From NCBI RefSeq assembly GCF_000829825.1, contig NZ_JXSL01000030.1, positions 69,501-133,500 of the forward strand: a stretch of DNA of 64,000 nt, read 5' to 3'. Under the pieces are notes generated by a model. That model was not told where the DNA came from, searched no databases, and saw only the letters and a program-made list of their open reading frames with translations. The number at the start of each line of letters is the position of its first letter. Within the stretch, counting starts at the first letter, position 1. The stretch comes from Paramagnetospirillum magnetotacticum MS-1. Its GTDB lineage: Bacteria > Pseudomonadota > Alphaproteobacteria > Rhodospirillales > Magnetospirillaceae. The position numbers and the translations under genes were made by a program. This document shows positions 17,114 to 24,437 of the stretch, piece by piece.

Positions 17114-18580
17114 TTATCCCCCCGCCAAGGCGTCGAACAGCCTGACGCCATAGCCCGTCGCCGTCTCAGGACACAGAGGGTCGTCCTCGTCGGCGAATTC
17201 GCGTCCCGCCATGTCGATATGGGCCCAAGGCAGCCCCTCGGGCACGAAGTGCTGGAGGAAACGCGCCGCGTCGTCATTGTCGGGCACGTCGCCCCAGGAA
17301 CAGTGCTTGAGGTCAGCGATATCGGATTTCAGATCCTCGTCGCAGGCCTCGGTCAGCGGCAACCGCCACAGGGGCTCGTCCTCGGCCTTGGCGTGCTTCA
17401 GCAAACGCTTGGCCAGCAGATCGTCATTGCAGTAAAGACCGGCATATTCCGCGTCCAGCAATTCCTCGGTGGTGCCAGTCAGGGTGGCGATGTCGATTAT
17501 GGCGGCGGGCTTCAATCGCTCCGCCGCCCAGGCCAGGGCATCGGCCAGGACCAGACGCCCCTCGGCATCGGTATCGATCACCTCCACCGTTTGGCCGGAG
17601 AAGGATTTCACCACGTCACCGGGCCGCTGGGCCGATCCCGACGGCATGTTCTCGGCCAGGGCCAGCACGCCGCACACATGGGCCTTGGCCTTTCGGCCAG
17701 CGACGGCGCGCATGGCGCCGATGACGGCCGCCGCCCCGGCCATGTCGGCCTTCATGGCGTCCATGTCCTCGTCATCGAATTTGATGGTGATGCCGCCAGT
17801 GTCGAAGGTAATGCCCTTGCCCACCAGGACCAGCGGCTTGCCTTCGGCGCCCTTCCAGCGCAGCACAACGAAGCGGGGCGGCCGTTTGCTGCCTTGGCCC
17901 ACCGCCGCCAGCAGATTAAGCCCCTGAATCCTGAGGGCCGCCTCGTCCAGCACGGTGACCTCGACGCCCAGAGCTTCCAACTGCCGGGCGGCCTGAGCGA
18001 ATTCGTCGGGCCCCAGCACATTGGCGGGCTCGTCGGTGAGATCGCGGGCCAGGAACACCCCTTGCGCCACCGCCTCGCGGGCGGCGAAGAGCCGCGCCGC
18101 CGCGTCGGGTTCGGCGCAGCAGATCACCACATGATCCAGCACGGGCGGGACATCGTCCTCGTCATCAAGATCGTATTTCGTGCGGTATTTGGAAAGCGGG
18201 CGATAGCCTTTGAGCCGCAACCCATAGGCCAGCTCCGCCACCTGTTCAGGCGGCAGATCGAGCAGCACCGAGAATGATTTGGCGCGGCTTTCGTCCAACT
18301 CGTCCAGCAAGGCGGCACCGATGCGCCGCAACCGCCGGGCATCGAGCTTGCGCCCCTTGCCCAGCCCGAACACCACCAGACAGGCCAGGGGTGCCTTTGG
18401 CACCAGCAGCAGTTCGGTTTCCTCGGCATCGCCGTCAAAGCCCAGCCGCTTCAGCCCCTTGCGCAAGGAACCGTCCTCGTCCAACGCGGTAAAGGACGGC
18501 GTGGCCAGACGCCCCCGCCACAGCCCGACGGCAACAGCGCCGTCGAACGTGGCGGGAGGAGAGCGGAAGGTGATGCGCAT
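17114..18580 (-). CDS. M17 leucyl aminopeptidase family protein (second copy)
   Basis: A 488-residue cytosolic metallopeptidase of the PepA family. The two-metal site is intact: GKGITFDTGGITIK carries the Lys and Asp ligands, DMAGAAAV the next Asp, and DTDAEGRLVLADAL the Asp/Glu pair plus catalytic Arg. The usual signature begins with Asn (NTDAEGRL); here it is Asp. The N-terminal macro-like domain is shorter and more divergent than in the neighbouring copy. A GGAG site lies eight bases before the ATG. It follows the other M17 gene on the same strand with a hairpin between. Peptide turnover is the likely role; specificity is unknown. Confidence 0.92.
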   Translation of the reverse strand: MRITFRSPPATFDGAVAVGLWRGRLATPSFTALDEDGSLRKGLKRLGFDGDAEETELLLVPKAPLACLVVFGLGKGRKLDARRLRRIGAALLDELDESRAKSFSVLLDLPPEQVAELAYGLRLKGYRPLSKYRTKYDLDDEDDVPPVLDHVVICCAEPDAAARLFAAREAVAQGVFLARDLTDEPANVLGPDEFAQAARQLEALGVEVTVLDEAALRIQGLNLLAAVGQGSKRPPRFVVLRWKGAEGKPLVLVGKGITFDTGGITIKFDDEDMDAMKADMAGAAAVIGAMRAVAGRKAKAHVCGVLALAENMPSGSAQRPGDVVKSFSGQTVEVIDTDAEGRLVLADALAWAAERLKPAAIIDIATLTGTTEELLDAEYAGLYCNDDLLAKRLLKHAKAEDEPLWRLPLTEACDEDLKSDIADLKHCSWGDVPDNDDAARFLQHFVPEGLPWAHIDMAGREFADEDDPLCPETATGYGVRLFDALAGG

Positions 18581-18591
18581 TCCATGTCTCC

Positions 18592-18620
18592 CCCTCGCCC
18601 CCCTTTAAGGGGGGAGAGGG
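18592..18620 (-). terminator. hairpin between the two aminopeptidase genes
   Basis: CCCTCgCCCCCC-TTTAA-GGGGGGaGAGGG forms a strong stem eight bases past the stop of the upstream pepA gene and about 12 bases before the downstream gene's start on the same strand. It may attenuate read-through from pepA. Confidence 0.5.
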
Positions 18621-18627
18621 ATTATTC

Positions 18628-20130
18628 CTACTTCTTATCCTCGTAGAAATCAGCCACCAGCCGGTCCAGCAGGCGCACGCCGAAAGCGGTGGCGCCCTTC
18701 GGGCAGGTGGCTGCGTCCTTCTTGCTCCAGGCCACACCGGCGATGTCCAGATGGGCCCAGGCCACGTCGTTGGTGAAGCGCTTGAGGAACTGGGCGGCGG
18801 TGATGGACCCGCCCTCACGTCCGCCCACATTCTTCATATCGGCGATATCGGACTTGATCTGCTTGTCGTAGGACTCGCCCAAAGGCAGGCGCCAAAGCTT
18901 CTCGTCCACCGCCTTGCCAGCCGCTGTCAGGCGGTCGGCAAGCTTGTCGTCGGACGCCATCAAACCGGCATATTCGTTGCCCAGCGCGATGATGATGGCG
19001 CCGGTCAGCGTGGCCAGATCCACCATGAATTTCGGCTTGAAGCGGTCCTGGGTGTACCAAAGGGCATCGGCCAGAACCAGGCGTCCCTCGGCATCGGTGT
19101 TGATCACCTCGATGGTCTGGCCCGACATGGAGGTCACCACGTCGCCGGGGCGCTGGGCGGTGCCCGAGGGCATGTTTTCCACCAGCCCGACCACGCCGAT
19201 GGCGTTGACTTTTGCCTTACGGCCCGCCAGGGCGGCCAGGGCGCCGATGACGGCGCCAGCACCCGCCATGTCCCACTTCATGTCTTCCATGCCGCCGCCC
19301 GGCTTGATGGAAATGCCGCCGGAATCGAAGGTGACGCCCTTGCCGACGAAGGCCACCGGGGCCTCGTCCTTCTTGGCGGCATTGGACCAGCGCATGACCA
19401 CCAGCTTGGATTCGCGCTCCGAGCCCTGGCCCACGCCCAGCAGCGAGCCCATGCCCAGCTTCTTCATCTGCTTCTCGCCCAGGACCTCGACCTCGACGCC
19501 GAGATCCTTGAGGCTCTCGGCCTTCTCGGCCAGCGATTCGGGGTGAATGATATTGGCGGGTTCAGACACCACGTCGCGGGTCAGGAACACCGCGTCGGCC
19601 ACCTTGTCCAGCGTTCCAAACGCCGCCTTGGCATCCGATGCCGCATCGGTCAGCAGGGAAAGCTTCTTCAAGGAGGGCTTGTCCTCCTTCTTCTGCTTGG
19701 TCATGTATTTGTCGAAGCGGTACGAACGCAGCCGGGCGCCCAGCGCCGCCTGGGCGGCAAACTCGGCGGGCGACAGGGGCGAGCCCGGAATGACGTCGAG
19801 CGCCACCGCCACATCGGCATCGCCCGAGGTCTGCAACTGCCCGACCACCGTGCCTCCGAAGCCCTGGGCCGCCAGGGCGTCCAGATCCTTGCCCTTGCCC
19901 AATCCCACCAGCAGGACGCGGCTGAGTTCCAGCCCCGAGGGAGCCAGGATCAGCAGCGTCTGGCCCTTCTTGCCCTCGAATCGGCCCGAGGCGGCGATGG
20001 CGCGCGCCAGTCCGCCCTTGGCCTGGGCGTCAAGGGCCTGGGCAGTGCCGGTCAGCACCTTGCCTTCGAGAATGCCGAGGGCGATGGCCCCGGTGGTGGG
20101 CAGGGAGGGCTTGGAAAAGGCGATCTTCAT
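18628..20130 (-). CDS. pepA: leucyl aminopeptidase
   Basis: A 500-residue M17 aminopeptidase that removes N-terminal residues from peptides in the cytosol; E. coli PepA also binds DNA in plasmid resolution. Canonical motifs are VGKGVTFDSGGISIKPG, KWDMAGAGAVIGAL and the exact family signature NTDAEGRLVLADAL. A full-length N-terminal domain is present. The start at 20130 (MKIAFSKPSLP) has GAGG six bases upstream; ATGs further upstream lack it. This copy is closer to the standard family than its downstream neighbour, so I assign the symbol here. Confidence 0.94.
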   Translation of the reverse strand: MKIAFSKPSLPTTGAIALGILEGKVLTGTAQALDAQAKGGLARAIAASGRFEGKKGQTLLILAPSGLELSRVLLVGLGKGKDLDALAAQGFGGTVVGQLQTSGDADVAVALDVIPGSPLSPAEFAAQAALGARLRSYRFDKYMTKQKKEDKPSLKKLSLLTDAASDAKAAFGTLDKVADAVFLTRDVVSEPANIIHPESLAEKAESLKDLGVEVEVLGEKQMKKLGMGSLLGVGQGSERESKLVVMRWSNAAKKDEAPVAFVGKGVTFDSGGISIKPGGGMEDMKWDMAGAGAVIGALAALAGRKAKVNAIGVVGLVENMPSGTAQRPGDVVTSMSGQTIEVINTDAEGRLVLADALWYTQDRFKPKFMVDLATLTGAIIIALGNEYAGLMASDDKLADRLTAAGKAVDEKLWRLPLGESYDKQIKSDIADMKNVGGREGGSITAAQFLKRFTNDVAWAHLDIAGVAWSKKDAATCPKGATAFGVRLLDRLVADFYEDKK

Positions 20131-20272
20131 GGACATCCTCGCGGCTCGGAACATTGGGATGGAATTCACTTCCTCTCAATGTAGCGCGCTGGGCCGGGAA
20201 GGAAAGAGGGTATGCCGTATTCCAGTGCGCGGAGCGCGGCGAAATGCGGCTAGGCCCAAGAGACCTGGACCA

Positions 20273-21262
20273 TCAGGCCCCTTCGGTCTGCTTTTCCGCG
20301 TCGTCCTCGGCCTCTTCCTCGATATGCTCGATTTCGGCCATCTTGGGATGCTCGCCCGACAGCAGCCAGATCAGCCCGCCCGGAAGGGCGGTGACGATGC
20401 TGCTCAGCCCGAACATCAGGCCCAGGACGGCGGCCGAGCCGGGCGCCACGCCCACCCAGCCGAAGGCCACGATCATGATGTTTTCCCGCAAGCCGAAGCC
20501 CGCGATGGAAATGGGCAGCGTCAGCGCCAGGATCACCGGCGGGAACAGGATCAGACAGTCCAGAAGGGAGACGTCGATCTTCAGCCCCAAGGCCAGGGCA
20601 TAGACCACCAGGGCCAGATTGGCATGACCGATAATGGCCACCGCCAGGGTCCCGGCACCGAAAGGCACACGGCGGATCAGCAGACGGGTATCACCCGCCA
20701 GATGGACCAGGCCCCGGACAATCCGCCAGCGATGAAGCGATACGGGCAGGCGGTCCAACTGGCTGAGAAAGGCCAGACCGGCAATGCCCGCCAGCGACAG
20801 CAGGGGAAAGACCCAGGTTCCGGGAACATCGGGCACACGGGCCAGCAAAAGCGGCTCCATGGCGGCGACCAGCAGCACCAGGCCTAAAATAGTGACGATC
20901 CGCTCCAGCATCACGGAATTGACGCTGGTCTTGAGCGACAGGCCGGAATGATGGGCCTTCCACATGCGCACCGCGTCGCCGAGAACGGGGGTCACGATGG
21001 AAAAACAGACGCCGATATAGAAGACGGGAAAGGCCTGGATCGCGGAAAAGGTCGATCTCAAGGCGCGCAGGACCAGCCACCAGCGCCCCGCCCCGATGAC
21101 GATCTGGGCGATCCCCAGGGCCAGGGCCGCCGACAGCATCACGGGATCGATAGTCCTGGCCCGGCTCCACGCCTCGGTCAGATCGATATTGCGGAATGCG
21201 AACCAGATCAGTCCGACCGAAAGCCCCCCTTTGAGGAGCCACGGCAACCAGCGCTTCACCAT
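20273..21262 (-). CDS. flippase-like integral membrane protein (LPG-synthase TM family)
   Basis: A 329-residue inner-membrane protein with about eight helices, matching the membrane part shared with lysyl-phosphatidylglycerol synthases (formerly UPF0104). Typical features are the N-terminal LKGGLSVGLIWFAFRNIDL, the central RWWLVLRAL...PVFYIGVCFSIVTPVLGDAVRM and the C-terminal SIAGFGLRENIMI. It has no soluble aminoacyl-transferase domain and ends in an acidic cytoplasmic tail (EHIEEEAEDDAE). Members are linked to lipid or polyprenyl-sugar movement. It is isolated from other envelope genes; substrate unknown. Confidence 0.87.
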   Translation of the reverse strand: MVKRWLPWLLKGGLSVGLIWFAFRNIDLTEAWSRARTIDPVMLSAALALGIAQIVIGAGRWWLVLRALRSTFSAIQAFPVFYIGVCFSIVTPVLGDAVRMWKAHHSGLSLKTSVNSVMLERIVTILGLVLLVAAMEPLLLARVPDVPGTWVFPLLSLAGIAGLAFLSQLDRLPVSLHRWRIVRGLVHLAGDTRLLIRRVPFGAGTLAVAIIGHANLALVVYALALGLKIDVSLLDCLILFPPVILALTLPISIAGFGLRENIMIVAFGWVGVAPGSAAVLGLMFGLSSIVTALPGGLIWLLSGEHPKMAEIEHIEEEAEDDAEKQTEGA

Positions 21263-21330
21263 ATGTCTCGGGACCCATCAGGACGAGAGGCGGGAAGCTT
21301 TACCACATTCGGGGCGAAAGGGAATATGTC

Positions 21331-22419
21331 TCAGCGTTGAAATCTTACCGGCTGACGCTTGCGCCCCCAGGTCCCGGGCGCCGCCTCGAAGCGTCCTGGC
21401 AAAGGCGTGCCGCATTCCCGGCAATGCCCCTCAGGGGTCAGCGCCCAGGTGGACAGCTCGTACCAGTCCCGCCCGATCAGCAAGGCACCGCAGCCTGAGC
21501 AGTAGGTTCCGCCGCCCGCCGGATCATGGACATTGCCGGTATAGACATAACGAAGGCCGTTCCTGATGGCGATGTCGCGCGCCCGCGTGAGGGTCTCTGG
21601 CGGCGTGTTGGTCTTGTCCTTCATCTTCCAATCGGGATGGAAGGCGGAAAAGTGCAGCGGCACATCGGGGCCCAGCGCCGCCATCATCCATTTGGTCTGG
21701 GCGTCGATCTCCTCGGGAGAATCATTCTCGCCGGGGATCAGCAGGGTGGTGACCTCGACCCACACATCGGTTTCGTGCTTGAGGTAAACCAGCGTCTCCT
21801 TCACCGACTCCAGATGGGCGCCGCACAGACGGTGATAGAAATCCTCGGTGAAGGCTTTCAGATCCACATTGGCCGCGTCCATATGAGCATAGAACTCGGC
21901 CCTGGCCTCTGGCTTGATATAGCCCGCCGTCACCGCCACGGTCTTGATGCCCTGCGCGTGACAGGCCTTGGCCACATCCACGGCGTATTCCAGGAAGATC
22001 ACCGGATCGTTATAGGTGAAGGCCACCGAGCGGCAGCCCAATTGCACCGCCCCCTTGGCGATCATCTCGGGATCGGCCATGTCGTTGAGGCGGTCGATCT
22101 CGCGGGCCTTGGAGATGTCCCAGTTCTGGCAGAACTTGCAGGTCAGGTTGCAACCCGCCGTGCCAAAGGACAGGATGGGTGTGCCGGGCAGAAAATGGTT
22201 GAGCGGCTTTTTCTCCACCGGATCGACGCAAAACCCGGAGGAGCGGCCATAGGTGGTCAGCACCATCCGGCCAGCCTCACTGGCGCGCACGAAGCACAAG
22301 CCGCGCTGTCCGTCGTTCAATTTGCATTCGCGCGGACAGACATCGCACTGCACCCGCCCATCCTCGAGCGTCTGCCAGTACCGTCCTGGAAAATGCGAAC
22401 CCTGGATAGCGTCAGTCAT
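21331..22419 (-). CDS. amrS: AmmeMemoRadiSam system radical SAM enzyme
   Basis: A 362-residue radical SAM protein. The [4Fe-4S] cluster motif is CNLTCKFC, preceded by SFGTAG as in the AmrS family. An N-terminal cysteine group (CDVCPRECKLNDGQRGLCFV) and a C-terminal CSGCG...CRECG zinc-ribbon-like module are also family features. Family members occur with Memo and AMMECR1 proteins in a three-part system whose chemical reaction is not established. Here the partner gene, a Memo-AMMECR1 fusion, is divergent, with 50 bases between the start codons, so a compact shared promoter is likely. Identification of the family is firm; the function is unknown. Confidence 0.93.
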   Translation of the reverse strand: MTDAIQGSHFPGRYWQTLEDGRVQCDVCPRECKLNDGQRGLCFVRASEAGRMVLTTYGRSSGFCVDPVEKKPLNHFLPGTPILSFGTAGCNLTCKFCQNWDISKAREIDRLNDMADPEMIAKGAVQLGCRSVAFTYNDPVIFLEYAVDVAKACHAQGIKTVAVTAGYIKPEARAEFYAHMDAANVDLKAFTEDFYHRLCGAHLESVKETLVYLKHETDVWVEVTTLLIPGENDSPEEIDAQTKWMMAALGPDVPLHFSAFHPDWKMKDKTNTPPETLTRARDIAIRNGLRYVYTGNVHDPAGGGTYCSGCGALLIGRDWYELSTWALTPEGHCRECGTPLPGRFEAAPGTWGRKRQPVRFQR

Positions 22420-22469
22420 GGGGGAAGAGTACCATGCCCCAAGAAGATTTTCGCGCCCGAGGCAACCCC

Positions 22470-23840
22470 ATGACCGCCATCCGCCCCACCGCCGTGGCCG
22501 GACAGTTCTATCCCGCCGATTTCGCCGAGGCCAACCGGCAGCTTAGCGCCTTTCTCGACCATGCCGTCGCCGCACCTTGCGCTGGCAGGCGGCCCAAGGC
22601 GCTGATCGCGCCCCATGCGGGCTGGGTCTATTCCGGGCCGGTGGCGGCGGGAGCCTATGCCCTGCTGCGGCCCTTCCGGGGCTCGTGGTCGCGCGTGGTT
22701 CTGCTGGGGCCCAGCCATCGGGTGGGGTTCCAGGGCATGGCGCTGTGCTCCTCGGACCAGTGGGCCTCGCCGCTGGGCGCCGTTGCCTTGGACAAGGACT
22801 GGTCGCGTCTGGCGGGCGTGGCCGGGGTGGGCGTTCTGGATCAGGCCCATGCCCAGGAGCATTCCCTGGAAGTGCATGTTCCTTTCCTTCAGGCCACCAT
22901 CGGCGACTTCACCTTGCTGCCCGTGGTGATCGGCGATGCCTCGCCCGACATGGTGGCGGGGCTGCTGGACGCCTTGTGGGGCGGTGACGAGACGCTGATC
23001 GTCATTTCCACCGATCTGTCCCACTATCTGCCCTATGACCAGTGCCGCGACACCGACGGCCAGACCGTGGCCGCCATCGAGCATTTCGACGCCTTGGCCA
23101 TTTCCCGCGATGGCGCCTGCGGCCGCATTCCGGTGGGCGGATTGCTCACCGCCGCCAAGCGCCGCGGGCTGGAGATCGTGACGCTGGACGTGCGCAATTC
23201 CGGCGATACGGCGGGACCCAAGGACCGGGTGGTGGGCTATGGCTCCTGGGCATTGTTCGAGACGGAGAACAGCATGAGCGAAGCCGACCGGATCAAGGCC
23301 ATGGGCCAGACTTTGCTGGACCTTGCCTGGGCTTCCATCCGCCACGGGCTGGAAACGGGCAGCCCCGCCCCGGCGCCCACTGAGCGCCCCGGCATTCTGG
23401 CCCAGCCCGGCGCGGTCTTCGTGACGCTCAACCGCCAGGGCGGCCTGCGGGGCTGCATCGGCTCGGTGATCGCCTGGCGTCCCCTGGCCGAGGATGTGGT
23501 GGACAACGCCTTCAAATCGGCCTTCAAGGACCCGCGCTTTCCCCCGCTGAGCCCAGCGGAGCTGGAGGGGCTTTCCCTGTCGCTTTCGGTGCTGACACCG
23601 CCCGTCCCCATGACATTCAAGGACCAGGAGGACATGCTGAACCAGCTTCGCCCGCGCATGGACGGGCTGATCATCGAGGATGGCGGCCTGCGCGCCCTGT
23701 TCCTGCCCTCGGTCTGGGAGCAATTGCCGGACAAGCACCAGTTCCTCGCCCATCTCAAGGCCAAGGCTGGCATGGCCGTGGACCACTGGTCGCCCGGCTT
23801 CAAGGCGTCGCGCTTCCAGGCGGTGGAGATCGGCAAGTGA
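22470..23840 (+). CDS. Memo-AMMECR1 fusion protein (AmmeMemoRadiSam proteins B and A)
   Basis: A 456-residue fusion. Residues about 1-265 are a Memo domain, related to ring-cleaving dioxygenases, with the metal-ligand regions IAPHAGWVYSGP, LLGPSHRVGF, QEHSLEVHVPFLQ and STDLSHYLPYD. Residues about 270-456 are AMMECR1, identified by the hallmark LRGCIGSVIAWRPLAEDV and NAFKSAFKDPRFPPL. The start at 22470 has GAGG upstream and matches the Memo N-terminus (RPTAVAGQFYPAD). It is divergent from the radical SAM partner. Together they form the whole three-component set in two genes. Cytosolic; reaction unknown. Confidence 0.92.
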   Translation: MTAIRPTAVAGQFYPADFAEANRQLSAFLDHAVAAPCAGRRPKALIAPHAGWVYSGPVAAGAYALLRPFRGSWSRVVLLGPSHRVGFQGMALCSSDQWASPLGAVALDKDWSRLAGVAGVGVLDQAHAQEHSLEVHVPFLQATIGDFTLLPVVIGDASPDMVAGLLDALWGGDETLIVISTDLSHYLPYDQCRDTDGQTVAAIEHFDALAISRDGACGRIPVGGLLTAAKRRGLEIVTLDVRNSGDTAGPKDRVVGYGSWALFETENSMSEADRIKAMGQTLLDLAWASIRHGLETGSPAPAPTERPGILAQPGAVFVTLNRQGGLRGCIGSVIAWRPLAEDVVDNAFKSAFKDPRFPPLSPAELEGLSLSLSVLTPPVPMTFKDQEDMLNQLRPRMDGLIIEDGGLRALFLPSVWEQLPDKHQFLAHLKAKAGMAVDHWSPGFKASRFQAVEIGK

Positions 23841-23876
23841 AGCAATCAATACTCTCTCACGCCGAACGGACTAAGT

Positions 23877-24437
23877 ATGGAAAAAATATCTAATTTTCAA
23901 AGTGTATTTCAGCTTGCCGTCGCGCTGAACCTTGCCGTCACGGCATTTAGCTCCATAAGAAAGAATGGAGAATCCGCCATTCTCCTGAGGATTAGCGAAC
24001 TAGACCGTATAATTGATTTGATCATAAAATCAAGAACGCTAGATAAAGAAGCAAAAACGAAAAAGGCGGATCAGGCACTAGAGAAGGCAGACGCCAAGCT
24101 CACAATTTACCGGGAGTTTAAATCTAAATTTTTCTTAAACTCAAAATCACACAGGATATACGATGATGAACTAATGATATTTATGGTTGTCTCCGCATGT
24201 ACATCTTTTTACCCGCTGCTTTACTCATCTATATCCCCAGAAGCAGAAATGCACGTCGTCACCATGGTAATAGTTTCTATACTTCTATACGCATCACTTA
24301 CTGTTGATATTTGGCGTAGCATCACAGCCCATCGAAAATTTAATCATGACTTTCGCGATCAAATTGCATCTCTTTCAACATCCATAAAGTTGATGCGCAA
24401 CGCCGATAGAAAGAGACACCCGGAGTTGTTCGAATGA
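23877..24437 (+). CDS. AT-rich orphan membrane protein, SLATT-like layout
   Basis: A 186-residue protein of unknown family. It has an N-terminal hydrophobic helix (about 10-27), a charged helical stretch rich in Lys and Glu (about 35-90, coiled-coil-like), two close membrane helices (about 98-118 and 125-146) and a basic C-terminal helix. The helix-2TM-helix order recalls SLATT-type effectors but no diagnostic motif is visible. Base composition is foreign: bases 24121-24180 hold only 15 G/C of 60 within a GC-rich genome. No good ribosome site precedes the ATG. The stop overlaps the next gene's start (ATGA). Probably horizontally acquired. Confidence 0.65.
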   Translation: MEKISNFQSVFQLAVALNLAVTAFSSIRKNGESAILLRISELDRIIDLIIKSRTLDKEAKTKKADQALEKADAKLTIYREFKSKFFLNSKSHRIYDDELMIFMVVSACTSFYPLLYSSISPEAEMHVVTMVIVSILLYASLTVDIWRSITAHRKFNHDFRDQIASLSTSIKLMRNADRKRHPELFE

